64,000 bases of DNA, taken from the NCBI RefSeq assembly GCF_019429335.1, contig NZ_JAHYJB010000001.1, positions 156,738 through 220,737 on the forward strand, in the 5' to 3' direction. The notes beneath the pieces are model-generated. The model had not been told where the DNA came from. It was given only the letters and a program-made list of their open reading frames with translations, and did no database searches. Below are positions 8,479 through 16,273 of this stretch, piece by piece. The position numbers and the translations under genes were made by a program. The DNA comes from Sulfurimonas sp. (GTDB lineage: Bacteria > Campylobacterota > Campylobacteria > Campylobacterales > Sulfurimonadaceae). Each line of letters begins with the position of its first letter. Position 1 is the first letter of the stretch.

Positions 8479-9873
8479 TCACTGCTGTGTTAAAATATTC
8501 ATACTTATTAAATTTCTAAGCAGCTCTCCGCTCTCATCGTAGTCTTTATGATTTCTTCCGAGCTTTAGTGTACTAAAGATAGGCTTTCCTATAATAACCC
8601 TGCCCTCCACTCCGTCTTTTTTGGTTTTTATGCCCCATGTGTTGTGAAATACAATAATCTCATCATCGTATGTGCCGACATAAAGAACAATGTGTCCTTT
8701 TTTATAAAGGAGTGTTTCAAAAGGAACTGCTTTCTCTTTTATAACTTTTATCTTCTCGCTGTTGCTAAGTCTCTCAAGAGAGATAACCTTGCCGATTTTG
8801 CTCTGCTGATTTGAGTTTCTAGGCAGCCAGATACCAAAAGGAGCAAACATATCTCTAAGCATGGAGGAGCAGTCGCGCTGTTCGTACATTCCACCCCATC
8901 CGTAATTTGTTTTTGAAACCTCGTTTATAACTGCGGTTAAATTCACATCGTTTAGTTTCATAATCTCTTTTGTTGCTATATCTTTTGATATTTTAGACCT
9001 TAGAAAAAGCGGTTTGGAGTTTTTGTAAGATGAAATAGCTAGAACAGTATATGCCTCTTCATCCTCGGATATAAGAGCGAATATCATCCCTATTTTTGAT
9101 TTAAATAAAAATGTACCCTCTACATCATATATGGGCTCATTCTCCTTAACAATAGCTACCTGCCACGCCTTTTGCCAAGCTCTTACGTGTTCGTTTTCTA
9201 GCACTACAAATTCGCTTGTCTTAATCCATCCAGATGCAAAGTTGCTAAATATATATGCCCACTCTCTGTCTTTAGAGTAGTGAGAAATAAATATTGGACT
9301 ATTGGCGTGCAGAGCACTATTTTGAAGATAGTCAAACGGAAAACCCTCTCCTGCGACAGAAGGGTCTCTTAAGAGCGGTCTTATTGTCGGAAACGACCTT
9401 ACACTGCTCTCTTTTAGTGTCACTCCCCTTTCATTGACAGTAGCATACTCGTCAAAATTTGCATTAAAGAGCATCTTCTCAAAAAAAGGCTGCTCCAGCA
9501 GCTGTAGATTTTCACCGTAGCTTTTACCGACGGTGTAGACATCAAACGGCCACTTTACAGCTTTTAAATCCTCTCTTGGTTTCTCTATATTCCAGATGCT
9601 AAAATGGTGCTCCTCAAATCTCTTTTGAATATCGTAAAGCTGAGAATTATTGGAGATATTTTTCGTAAAATATGCAGCATCCTGAGGTATGTTTTGCAAG
9701 TCGTCAATCTCGAATGCTCTTACAAGCTCTTGCTTTGGCATCTCTTCACAGCTGAGATTTTCATCGATATTTATAAAAATATCTTTTTTCATCTTATGAA
9801 CTGCTGTCCCAACTCCGCTCGAAGAACAGCCAACAAATAAAATTACCGATAAAACTATATATATATATCTCAA
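8479..9873 (-). CDS. Lipoprotein with SH3 and NlpC/P60 (C40) peptidase domains
   Basis: Probable periplasmic cell-wall peptidase of about 464 aa. I place the start at a TTG at 9873, nine bases after AAAAGG. This gives MRYIYIVLSVILFVGCSSS, a clean lipoprotein signal peptide with the lipobox cysteine; the longer ORF-track start would extend it into the upstream gene. The middle part has SH3-like segments (PLLRDPSVAGEGFPFDYLQNS, WIKTSEFVV). The C-terminal domain has the catalytic cysteine in YEQRDCSSMLRDMF and the histidine in GHIVLYVGTYDD, with a further IVFHNTW, as in C40 peptidases that cut stem peptides. It is convergent with the flagellar gene and follows the repressor by 13 nt. Confidence 0.85.
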   Translation of the reverse strand: MRYIYIVLSVILFVGCSSSGVGTAVHKMKKDIFINIDENLSCEEMPKQELVRAFEIDDLQNIPQDAAYFTKNISNNSQLYDIQKRFEEHHFSIWNIEKPREDLKAVKWPFDVYTVGKSYGENLQLLEQPFFEKMLFNANFDEYATVNERGVTLKESSVRSFPTIRPLLRDPSVAGEGFPFDYLQNSALHANSPIFISHYSKDREWAYIFSNFASGWIKTSEFVVLENEHVRAWQKAWQVAIVKENEPIYDVEGTFLFKSKIGMIFALISEDEEAYTVLAISSYKNSKPLFLRSKISKDIATKEIMKLNDVNLTAVINEVSKTNYGWGGMYEQRDCSSMLRDMFAPFGIWLPRNSNQQSKIGKVISLERLSNSEKIKVIKEKAVPFETLLYKKGHIVLYVGTYDDEIIVFHNTWGIKTKKDGVEGRVIIGKPIFSTLKLGRNHKDYDESGELLRNLISMNILTQQ

Positions 9874-9886
9874 TTTAAAAAACCTT

Positions 9887-10546
9887 TTAATCAACGCTGC
9901 CAAATCTGCTTACAACCCTTCCTATCACCTCTATTTCATTGGGATTTAAGGTTTGGGTTGCGTAGATTGGATTATCAGATATTACGTCTATTTTACCGTC
10001 TATTCTCTTTTGAACTCTTTTAATAAATAGCCCTGCCTCTGTTCTTATAGTAAAAACGCCTCCTCTTATAAGGTCTGTTTTTACCCTATTTATAAAAACT
10101 ATGTCATTGTAGCTAAAAGTAGGCTCCATGGAGTCGCCTGAGACATTTATCGCCTCTATGTTTTTTAACTCTCTCTCGCCGCCAAGCAGCATAGCAAACT
10201 CATGCGGAATCTCTATGCCCTGCACTTCTTCCTCATCAGAGTCAGCTCCGCCGCCTGCCGAAGCGTTGATTTTGCTGAAGTATTTGACCATAAAAAATCT
10301 ATTTGTAGCTTCTATAAGGCTCTCAGGCGATTGCCCATAAAGCAGCCAGTTAATAGATATAGATTTTGTTGCGCAAAAATCTAAAAGTTCTCCGAAAGGA
10401 ATTTTGTTTCTTTTTTTCATAGTGGCAAAATTCATCTGACTTACACCCAAAATATCAGCAACATCTTTGTCAAAAATCTTTCTACCGTTATACTCTGTAG
10501 AGACAATGTTTTTTATCTCTTCTACTATTTCAAGAAAATTTTTCAT
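9887..10546 (-). CDS. LexA/CI-family (S24) transcriptional repressor
   Basis: A 219-aa regulator. The N-terminal ~75 residues form a helix-turn-helix (DKDVADILGVSQMNFATMKKRNKIP) close to phage CI/Xre types. The C-terminal half is an S24 peptidase-like domain with the serine in NVSGDSMEPTFSYND and the lysine in EAGLFIKRVQKR, as in LexA and CI, which cleave themselves on RecA activation. An Ala-Gly type cleavage site is not clear, although INASAGGGAD in the linker is a candidate. AGGGGAAAG precedes the ATG. A perfect sigma70 promoter and an overlapping palindrome lie upstream, which suggests autoregulation. It could be a housekeeping stress regulator or a domesticated phage repressor. Confidence 0.85.
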   Translation of the reverse strand: MKNFLEIVEEIKNIVSTEYNGRKIFDKDVADILGVSQMNFATMKKRNKIPFGELLDFCATKSISINWLLYGQSPESLIEATNRFFMVKYFSKINASAGGGADSDEEEVQGIEIPHEFAMLLGGERELKNIEAINVSGDSMEPTFSYNDIVFINRVKTDLIRGGVFTIRTEAGLFIKRVQKRIDGKIDVISDNPIYATQTLNPNEIEVIGRVVSRFGSVD

Positions 10547-10578
10547 ACTTTCCCCTAAATATCTCTCATATTTGAAAG

Positions 10579-10607
10579 ATTATAATATATTTTTGCAATT
10601 TAGTCAA
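10579..10607 (-). promoter_or_regulatory. Sigma70 promoter of the repressor gene
   Basis: On the minus strand, TTGACT and TATAAT are separated by exactly 17 nt, a near-consensus vegetative promoter, 33 nt upstream of the repressor ATG. Confidence 0.75.
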
Positions 10608-10628
10608 AGTTTATATGACAAAATGCAA
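10593..10628. promoter_or_regulatory. Candidate autoregulatory operator palindrome
   Basis: Half sites TTGCAATTTAGTCA and TGACAAAATGCAA form an imperfect inverted repeat (TTGCA-TTT-GTCA) whose left half covers the -35 box of the repressor promoter. The position fits a repressor that controls its own gene. Confidence 0.4.
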
Positions 10629-10689
10629 TATTTTCTATCTTTGATTGAAAAAATTTGTACTATTTGAAAATTAACGAAAAGGATTTGGA

Positions 10690-10773
10690 GTGAAAATTAT
10701 TGTAAAAAACGTAGAAACTTTGCTTGAAAAATTTGAAAATTCTCTAGAGAAGCTGGCTGATATTCTCTTTTAG
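10690..10773 (+). CDS. Possible 27-aa peptide
   Basis: A GTG preceded by AAAAGGA and GGAG opens a 27-codon frame, MKIIVKNVETLLEKFENSLEKLADILF, which would form an amphipathic helix. It overlaps by 4 nt, tail to tail, the small membrane protein on the other strand. It shares the intergenic region with the repressor. The Shine-Dalgarno is good but the size makes this tentative. Confidence 0.35.
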   Translation: MKIIVKNVETLLEKFENSLEKLADILF

Positions 10774-10907
10774 AAACTATCATCCATATTTTTGGCTTTT
10801 TTCTCATCGGCTTCTCTATGTGCCGACTTTGTTTTGTGGTATCCGCCAAATATAAAGACCATAAAAATCAGAAATAAAATCATCATTGCTATATCTAAAA
10901 GAGTCAC
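10770..10907 (-). CDS. Small membrane protein coupled to trmL (45 aa)
   Basis: Missing from the ORF track because of its size. The GTG start overlaps the TGA stop of trmL (GTGA), and AAGGAG lies five bases upstream. The product, VTLLDIAMMILFLIFMVFIF then a basic-acidic tail GGYHKTKSAHREADEKK, has one N-terminal membrane helix and a soluble C-terminus. The overlap implies translational coupling to trmL. Function unknown. The ideal ribosome binding site supports it as a real gene. Confidence 0.65.
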   Translation of the reverse strand: MTLLDIAMMILFLIFMVFIFGGYHKTKSAHREADEKKAKNMDDSF

Positions 10908-11374
10908 ATCCGCTCCTTGAAAGTGGTGTAGTTTTGTTTTATCGCCTCATAGAGGACAATTCCTGTACTAATTGCCAAGTTTAGGCTTCTGCCCTCTTTT
11001 GTCATCGGTATAGTAATGTTTTTCTCTTTGTATCTATCTAATATATCCTCAGGAATTCCAGCTGTTTCGCTGCCGAAAAATATATAGTCGCCATCTTTAA
11101 ACTCAGCCTCAAAATAGGGTCTGTCTGTTTTTGTAGTGGCAAAGTGGGAATTATTGCCGATGTTATTATTTGCAAAAAAATCATCCAAACTCTCCCAAAC
11201 ATGGAGATCAAGTTTGTGCCAATAATCAAGTCCTGCACGTCTTACGGCTTTTTCATCAATATCAAATGCAATAGGCTTTATAAGATGAAGAGATGCACCG
11301 GCATTAACGCATAGACGTCCTATTGCACCGGTATTGTTTGGGATTTGCGGATTTACTAAAACTAGGTTAAACAA
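10904..11374 (-). CDS. trmL: tRNA (cytidine/uridine-2'-O-)-methyltransferase TrmL
   Basis: SPOUT-family methyltransferase of 156 aa that methylates the ribose of the wobble base in certain tRNAs, using SAM bound in a trefoil knot. The family motifs are present: LVNPQIPNNTGAIGR at the N-terminus, FGSETAGIPEDIL, and IPMTKEGRSLNLAISTGIVLYEA at the knot. The start is TTG with TTAGG seven bases upstream. It sits directly after purU (8 nt) and overlaps a small membrane protein gene. Confidence 0.93.
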   Translation of the reverse strand: MFNLVLVNPQIPNNTGAIGRLCVNAGASLHLIKPIAFDIDEKAVRRAGLDYWHKLDLHVWESLDDFFANNNIGNNSHFATTKTDRPYFEAEFKDGDYIFFGSETAGIPEDILDRYKEKNITIPMTKEGRSLNLAISTGIVLYEAIKQNYTTFKERM

Positions 11375-11382
11375 CTGCTTGC

Positions 11383-12219
11383 CTAAAAAATTACTGTTTT
11401 GTTTGCATATACAAAAATTCTATCTTCAAGAGCCAGCTTTAGAGCGCGCGATAGAACAACTTTTTCCACATCTTTACCTGAGCGCTGCATATCTCTCCAG
11501 CCGTAAGCGTGATCTACATGTATAACCTCTTGAGCTATAATCGGACCCTCATCAAGATTGTTGTTTACAAAATGAGATGTAGCACCGATAATCTTAACAC
11601 CTCTCTCATAAGCCTGCTTATAAGGGTTTGCACCAATAAATGCAGGCAAGAAAGAGTGGTGGATATTTATAAGTCTATTCTCATAAACCTCTATAAACTT
11701 AGGGGTTAAAATTCTCATATATTTTGCCAGTACTATATAATCAATGTCGTTAAACTCAGCCATACACTCAAGTATTTTGTTCTCATGCTCGTCTCTGTCA
11801 AGTCCAACATGCGAAATTGCGATAAATGGGATATTAAATTTGCCGACAAGAGATTCCAAGTCGCTGTAGTTTGATATTACAGCCAAAATATTTGCCTCTA
11901 ATTCGCCTGCCTCATGGCGTATCAAGATATCGCCAAGCGCATGCATCTCTTTTGTTGCCATGATGACTATATTTTTATTTTTAGGTGCGATAACCTCTAT
12001 GTTTGCATTTTGAGGCATCACTTCATTAATAAGCTGATACAGTTTGTCAAGAGCTATATCTCCCTCGACAACGCTTCTCATAAAAAATTTATTATTTTCT
12101 CTATCAACAAACTCGCTGTTTGATAGTATATTTAGATTATTTTGATAAAAAACAGTAGATACTTTATGAACAAGCCCCTTCTCGTCGTTTGCATCTATAA
12201 GCACTCGGTATTGGCTCAT
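11383..12219 (-). CDS. purU: Formyltetrahydrofolate deformylase
   Basis: Hydrolyses 10-formyl-tetrahydrofolate to formate and tetrahydrofolate, balancing one-carbon pools and feeding formate to PurT-type purine synthesis. It is 278 aa, with an N-terminal ACT domain (RVLIDANDEKGLVHKVSTVFYQNNLNI) and a C-terminal formyltransferase-like domain with the catalytic stretch INIHHSFLPAFIGANPYKQA and GATSHFVNNNLDEGPIIAQ. The ATG overlaps the TGA of the upstream CiaD-like gene (ATGA). The order purU next to a CiaD-like gene and a TPR gene matches what I recall near C. jejuni cca/purU. Confidence 0.93.
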   Translation of the reverse strand: MSQYRVLIDANDEKGLVHKVSTVFYQNNLNILSNSEFVDRENNKFFMRSVVEGDIALDKLYQLINEVMPQNANIEVIAPKNKNIVIMATKEMHALGDILIRHEAGELEANILAVISNYSDLESLVGKFNIPFIAISHVGLDRDEHENKILECMAEFNDIDYIVLAKYMRILTPKFIEVYENRLINIHHSFLPAFIGANPYKQAYERGVKIIGATSHFVNNNLDEGPIIAQEVIHVDHAYGWRDMQRSGKDVEKVVLSRALKLALEDRIFVYANKTVIF

Positions 12220-12566
12220 TTTCTGTTTCCTCTCTCAAGCTCTTCAACTCTAGAATCGATACTTACCAAAATATACTCTAAAAAATTCAGTGTCATATCC
12301 ACTTTTGCTTCTATATTTGTGTTGTTTGGCGCTTGAAAGCCCTCAAAAAGCACTAGTAATCTCTCTCGCATTGATGTCAAAAACATCATTTCGTTACTCA
12401 TTACCGGCTCTTCTTGAGCTTCTATATCTATTTTTTGCTCTATTTTTGTGTTAGATTCCATCTTTGCTTTTGGTGCAAAATCAATTATTGTTTTTTGGTC
12501 ATCAACATTTGGCTTTATATCCTCCAGCTCTGCTAGAGTGGAGAGGATTACATCTTTTAATTCCAT
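12216..12566 (-). CDS. CiaD-like domain protein
   Basis: A protein of about 116 aa. The C-terminal half, MMFLTSMRERLLVLFEGFQ followed by LNFLEYILVSIDSRVEELE, resembles the conserved C-terminus of CiaD, a secreted effector-like protein of Campylobacter jejuni. The N-terminal half is a charged, low-complexity linker. The gene order with purU supports the assignment. In a free-living relative an invasion role is unlikely, so the domain probably has an older cellular function. The start could be the ATG at 12566 or the GTG at 12581; neither has an ideal ribosome binding site. The reading frame overlaps the stop of the TPR gene and its own stop overlaps purU. Confidence 0.6.
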   Translation of the reverse strand: MELKDVILSTLAELEDIKPNVDDQKTIIDFAPKAKMESNTKIEQKIDIEAQEEPVMSNEMMFLTSMRERLLVLFEGFQAPNNTNIEAKVDMTLNFLEYILVSIDSRVEELERGNRK

Positions 12567-12805
12567 AGCTTTAATAACCACCTTTCAAATTCGTTAAATT
12601 CAATCTCTTCTTCCATTTTTACAAAATAATCCTTCATTTGACTGTTTACATGTAAAAACTTTTTTCTCATGCCTGAGAGCCTTCTTATTGCAATTTTAGC
12701 ATCACTATTGGAGGAATCTTTTTTCAAAATCTCTTTATATATCTCAAGAGCCTCTTCTTTTAACCCCTGAAGTTCATAGATATTTGCTAGTGTTAACGTT
12801 TTCAT
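12557..12805 (-). CDS. Small TPR-like protein
   Basis: An 82-aa protein whose first 45 residues form one tetratricopeptide-like helical hairpin ([39 protein letters not shown]). The rest is a short helical tail ending [10 protein letters not shown]. It lies between leuB (4-nt overlap) and the CiaD-like gene and is probably co-transcribed with both. I recall a small protein at the same position next to ciaD in Campylobacter. Partner and function are unknown. Confidence 0.75.
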   Translation of the reverse strand: MKTLTLANIYELQGLKEEALEIYKEILKKDSSNSDAKIAIRRLSGMRKKFLHVNSQMKDYFVKMEEEIEFNEFERWLLKLWN

Positions 12806-13869
12806 TTTGCTGCATAGTTAGCGATTATTGAACCCATCTCACTTGTAGAGCAGACCTCTTTGGCATCATACTGAGCCAAATCTTTTGTTCTGTATCCCTC
12901 TTTAAGCGCTCTTTTTACAGCCGAATCTATCTTATCAGCAGCCTCGTTTTCACCAAGAGCATATCTTAACATCATTGAAGCGGATAGTATCGTTGCAATC
13001 GGATTAGCAATTCCTTGTCCTGCAATATCTGGAGCAGAGCCGTGAATAGGCTCATAAACGCCTATCCTTGCACCTACCGAAGCTGATGGCAGAAGACCGA
13101 TTGAACCTGATAGCATACTTGCCTCATCGCTTAATATATCTCCAAAAATATTTCCTGTAAGCATGACATCAAACTGTCTAGGATCACGGATGAGCTGCAT
13201 TGCGGCATTGTCAACATACATGTGAGAGAGTTCTACTTCAGGGTACTCTTTTGCCACTTCAATTACAACCTCTCTCCAGAGCTGAGAAACATCCAAAACG
13301 TTAGCCTTATCGATAGAGCAAACTCTTTTACTTCTCGTCATGGCAATCTTAAACGCCTGATGAGCGATTCTTACAATCTCTTCACGAGTGTAGACCATAG
13401 TGTTCCACCCTCTGTTCTCATCACGCCCTTTTGGCTCGCCGAAGTATATTCCTCCGATTAGCTCTCTCACAACCATTAAGTCAACGCCTTTAATAACTTC
13501 AGGCTTAAGCGATGAAGCATTTATAAGTTCGTCAAAAACTGTTGCAGGGCGAAGATTTGCATAGACTCCAAGCTCTTTACGAAATCTTAAAAGTCCACTC
13601 TCAGGTCTTTTTTCACGAGGCAGATTGTCCCATTTTTGACCACCGATTGCACCAAAAAGTACCGCATCGCTGTTTAGTGAGATATTGATTGTCTCTTGGG
13701 GAAGTGGATCACCTGTCATATCATAAGCGCAGCCACCCATTAAAGCCTCTTCGTAAGAGAACTCTATATCGCAGCACGAAGCCACAGCGTCTAAAACCTT
13801 TACAGCTTCATCTATAATTTCAGGACCGATTCCGTCGCCTTTTATCAGTGCAATTTTATAAGTTTTCAT
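12802..13869 (-). CDS. leuB: 3-isopropylmalate dehydrogenase
   Basis: NAD-dependent oxidative decarboxylation of 3-isopropylmalate in leucine synthesis. The 355-aa sequence shows [13 protein letters not shown] at the N-terminus, the substrate-binding arginines in [17 protein letters not shown], the metal-binding [11 protein letters not shown] and the NAD-binding [18 protein letters not shown]. The leuD stop and leuB start overlap as TAATG, and leuB overlaps the TPR gene by 4 nt, so leuD-leuB-TPR-ciaD-like-purU-trmL form one run. Confidence 0.96.
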   Translation of the reverse strand: MKTYKIALIKGDGIGPEIIDEAVKVLDAVASCCDIEFSYEEALMGGCAYDMTGDPLPQETINISLNSDAVLFGAIGGQKWDNLPREKRPESGLLRFRKELGVYANLRPATVFDELINASSLKPEVIKGVDLMVVRELIGGIYFGEPKGRDENRGWNTMVYTREEIVRIAHQAFKIAMTRSKRVCSIDKANVLDVSQLWREVVIEVAKEYPEVELSHMYVDNAAMQLIRDPRQFDVMLTGNIFGDILSDEASMLSGSIGLLPSASVGARIGVYEPIHGSAPDIAGQGIANPIATILSASMMLRYALGENEAADKIDSAVKRALKEGYRTKDLAQYDAKEVCSTSEMGSIIANYAAK

Positions 13870-14372
13870 TATTTACCCTTAATTTCATTTTGTGCAAAGT
13901 TCATAAGTCCGCCTGCGTCTATAAGCTCTTGCATAAACTGTGGGATAGGAATAAATTTATAAACTTTTTTTGATGTTTTATTTGTAATTGTTCCGTTATT
14001 CATGTCAACGCTTATCTCGTCTCCTTCAGCAATTTCGGCACTCTCTTGAAGTTCAAAAATTGGCAGACCCATATTAAATGCATTTCTATAAAATATTCTT
14101 GCAAACGTAGGCGCGATAACAGCAGCCACACCGGCGGCCTTAAGAGCTATTGGAGCGTGTTCGCGTGAACTTCCGCACCCAAAATTATCTCCGGCAACTA
14201 TAACGTCGCCTCTGCTCATTTTTTTAACAAACTCCGGATCTGCATCTTCCATAACGTGTTTTGCAAGCTCCTCGGCAACAGAGGTGTTTAAATAGCGAGC
14301 CGCTATAATTAAGTCTGTATCAATATCTTTTCCAAATCTCCAAACTTTACCATCAATATTCGCTTTTTGCAT
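13869..14372 (-). CDS. leuD: 3-isopropylmalate dehydratase small subunit
   Basis: Swivel-domain subunit of the isopropylmalate isomerase (with LeuC, not in this window). The 167-aa protein has [38 protein letters not shown], the family signature, and starts [19 protein letters not shown]. This short form is typical of the LeuD/HacB branch. It is the first gene of the leftward run leuD-leuB. Confidence 0.94.
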   Translation of the reverse strand: MQKANIDGKVWRFGKDIDTDLIIAARYLNTSVAEELAKHVMEDADPEFVKKMSRGDVIVAGDNFGCGSSREHAPIALKAAGVAAVIAPTFARIFYRNAFNMGLPIFELQESAEIAEGDEISVDMNNGTITNKTSKKVYKFIPIPQFMQELIDAGGLMNFAQNEIKGK

Positions 14373-14470
14373 ATAAATTCCTAACTTTATTTAAAATTAT
14401 TTTTGTGATTATAGCCAAAATGAGATTGTAGTTTTATAAAAGGTGGCGGCAAAGAAATAAAAAACCTATG

Positions 14471-14506
14471 AAACCAACTTAATATTAATTCGTATCAAGT
14501 TGGTTT
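14471..14506. terminator. Terminator of the flgG2-flgG operon
   Basis: A perfect 10-bp stem, aaaccaactt and aagttggttt, with a 16-nt loop lies just after the flgG stop. On the minus strand it is followed by a T-rich stretch. Confidence 0.65.
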
Positions 14507-14515
14507 AAGGAGTTG

Positions 14516-15304
14516 CTATCGCTTTAGATTATTTGTTGTTTGAAGCATTTCATCACTTGTTGTGATTACTTTTGAGTTTGAATCATAAGCTCTTTGACCC
14601 GTAATTAGGTCTGTTAATTCAACGACAAGTTCAACATTGCTAAGCTCAACAAAACCTTGTCTTAACACTCCAAGACCATCCAGTCCTGGAGTTCCCTCAA
14701 CGGGCTGACCTGAGCTGTCAGTCTCGATATAAAGATTGTCTCCCATAGAGTGAAGACCTGCAGGGTTTATGAAGTTTGTTAATGTAACCTGCCCTATCTG
14801 TGTTGCCTGTATCTGGCCAGCTTGAACAACCGTCACCGTTCCATCAGTACCTACACTGATATTTGTAGCATCAGGCGGAATAACAACTTCAGGAACAAGT
14901 CTATATCCGTCGCTGTTGACTATTGTTCCGTTTTCATCAATCTTAAATGCGCCGTTTCTTGAGTAAACTTCTGTTCCATCAGGCAGTTCAAGCTTAAAAA
15001 AACCTCTGCCGGTTACCGCTAAGTCAAGCTGATTGTCCGTCTGCTTCAAACTTCCCTCTGAAAATATCTTATTGATAGCAGTAGGACGAGAACCTAGACC
15101 GACTTCTATGCCCGTTGGACTTTTAGTAACATCACTTGTTGATGTTCCTGCATACTCCATAACCTTATACATAAGGTCGGCGAACTCGGCGCGAGATTTT
15201 TTAAAACCAATTGTATTTACGTTGGCAATATTGTTCGCCGTAGTATCTATCTGTGTCTGCATAGCCAACATTCCTGTTGAAGCAGTATAAAGTGATTGCA
15301 TCAT
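14516..15304 (-). CDS. flgG: Flagellar distal rod protein FlgG
   Basis: Structural protein of the distal rod that crosses the periplasm. Length 262 aa is typical. It has the N-terminal axial motif MLAMQTQIDTTANNIANVNTIGFKKSRAEF and the C-terminal GFVELSNVELVVELTDLITGQRAYDSNSKVI, both shared by FlgE/F/G proteins. GGAG precedes the ATG. It follows flgG2 by 12 nt and shares its sigma54 promoter. Confidence 0.95.
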   Translation of the reverse strand: MMQSLYTASTGMLAMQTQIDTTANNIANVNTIGFKKSRAEFADLMYKVMEYAGTSTSDVTKSPTGIEVGLGSRPTAINKIFSEGSLKQTDNQLDLAVTGRGFFKLELPDGTEVYSRNGAFKIDENGTIVNSDGYRLVPEVVIPPDATNISVGTDGTVTVVQAGQIQATQIGQVTLTNFINPAGLHSMGDNLYIETDSSGQPVEGTPGLDGLGVLRQGFVELSNVELVVELTDLITGQRAYDSNSKVITTSDEMLQTTNNLKR

Positions 15305-15316
15305 TGTCTAAACTCC

Positions 15317-16138
15317 TTAAGCTTTTTTAGCTAATTTTTCAATTGCATCGCGGTTCATATCGTTCATTTGCGTATCCATTGCTTTTTGATACATTCCGAC
15401 AAGACGGTTTGTCTCTATCATTTGTGTCATCATCTTTACGGCATTTACGTTGCTCTTCTCCACAAAACCCTGCATAACAGCTCCACTTTGGTCAAAATTC
15501 TCAAACTCCCCCATGTCATCATATCTATAAAGACCATTGCCCTCTTTTTTTAATAGTGCAACATTGTCAGGTTGTACTATAAAAAGTTTTGAGCCCGGAG
15601 TAAGGTTTACGCTATTTGGAATATCCGTAAAAATCTGTCCGTTTTTGTCTATCTCAATGATGCTATCCTCTTGATTAAACATAATTGGCTGATTTGTTAT
15701 AAAGTAGTCACTTGGAAGAACCTCATATCCGCTCTTAGTTATCAGTTTTCCTTCGTCATTTTTTGTAAATGTTCCGTCTCTGGTTAATCTAAGACCCTCA
15801 GGTGTTTTTACCAAAAAGAAGAGTCCCTCTTTTGAAAGAGCCACATCGAGAGGATTTGAGCTTTTTTGCATGTTGCCGACAGAGTGGTCGGTATACGCAT
15901 CTACAATTTGCGGGGCTTTGTTCATAGCTCTGTTTAAAAATTGTGCCGCTTCTTTTGTTTGATTTTGATTTGGCAACTCATCTCTCGACTCTTTGTAGAG
16001 GCGCATAAAATCGCCAACTACAAGATTATCCTCTTTAAAGCCTACCGTATTAACATTGGCAAGATTGTTTGCAATAGTATCAAGACGATTGAACTGAGTA
16101 ACCATTCCAGCCGCCGAAGAGTAATATCCGCTTTGCAT
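15317..16138 (-). CDS. flgG2: Flagellar proximal rod protein FlgG2 (FlgF-like)
   Basis: A 273-aa rod protein, first gene of a two-gene operon with flgG. N-terminal motif MVTQFNRLDTIANNLANVNTVGFKEDNL and C-terminal GFVEKSNVNAVKMMTQMIETNRLVGMYQKAM mark the FlgF/FlgG family. In Campylobacter the equivalent pair is named flgG2 and flgG, and flgG2 probably takes the place of flgF. A sigma54 promoter lies 33 to 50 nt upstream, as expected for middle flagellar genes in this group. Confidence 0.9.
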   Translation of the reverse strand: MQSGYYSSAAGMVTQFNRLDTIANNLANVNTVGFKEDNLVVGDFMRLYKESRDELPNQNQTKEAAQFLNRAMNKAPQIVDAYTDHSVGNMQKSSNPLDVALSKEGLFFLVKTPEGLRLTRDGTFTKNDEGKLITKSGYEVLPSDYFITNQPIMFNQEDSIIEIDKNGQIFTDIPNSVNLTPGSKLFIVQPDNVALLKKEGNGLYRYDDMGEFENFDQSGAVMQGFVEKSNVNAVKMMTQMIETNRLVGMYQKAMDTQMNDMNRDAIEKLAKKA

Positions 16139-16170
16139 TTAATACCTTTAGTTCTCATTTTTTTCAAGTT

Positions 16171-16188
16171 AAGCAAACTATGTTCCAA
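16171..16188 (-). promoter_or_regulatory. Sigma54 (RpoN) promoter of flgG2-flgG
   Basis: On the minus strand TTGGAACATAGTTTGCTT has GG and GC separated by exactly 10 nt, matching the -24/-12 elements of RpoN promoters (TGGCAC-N5-TTGC). Transcription would start about 20 nt before the flgG2 ATG. Confidence 0.8.
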
Positions 16189-16221
16189 TATTTAAGGAAG
16201 AAATTGTTAAGACTTTTTGGG

Positions 16222-16227
16222 TATAAT
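16222..16227 (+). promoter_or_regulatory. -10 box of rpoD
   Basis: TATAAT preceded by the T-run CTTTTTGGG, 47 nt upstream of the rpoD ATG. Confidence 0.6.
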
Positions 16228-16273
16228 CCACTTTTGAAAAATCTTAATTCAACCAAACAAGGCGCACTCATCC

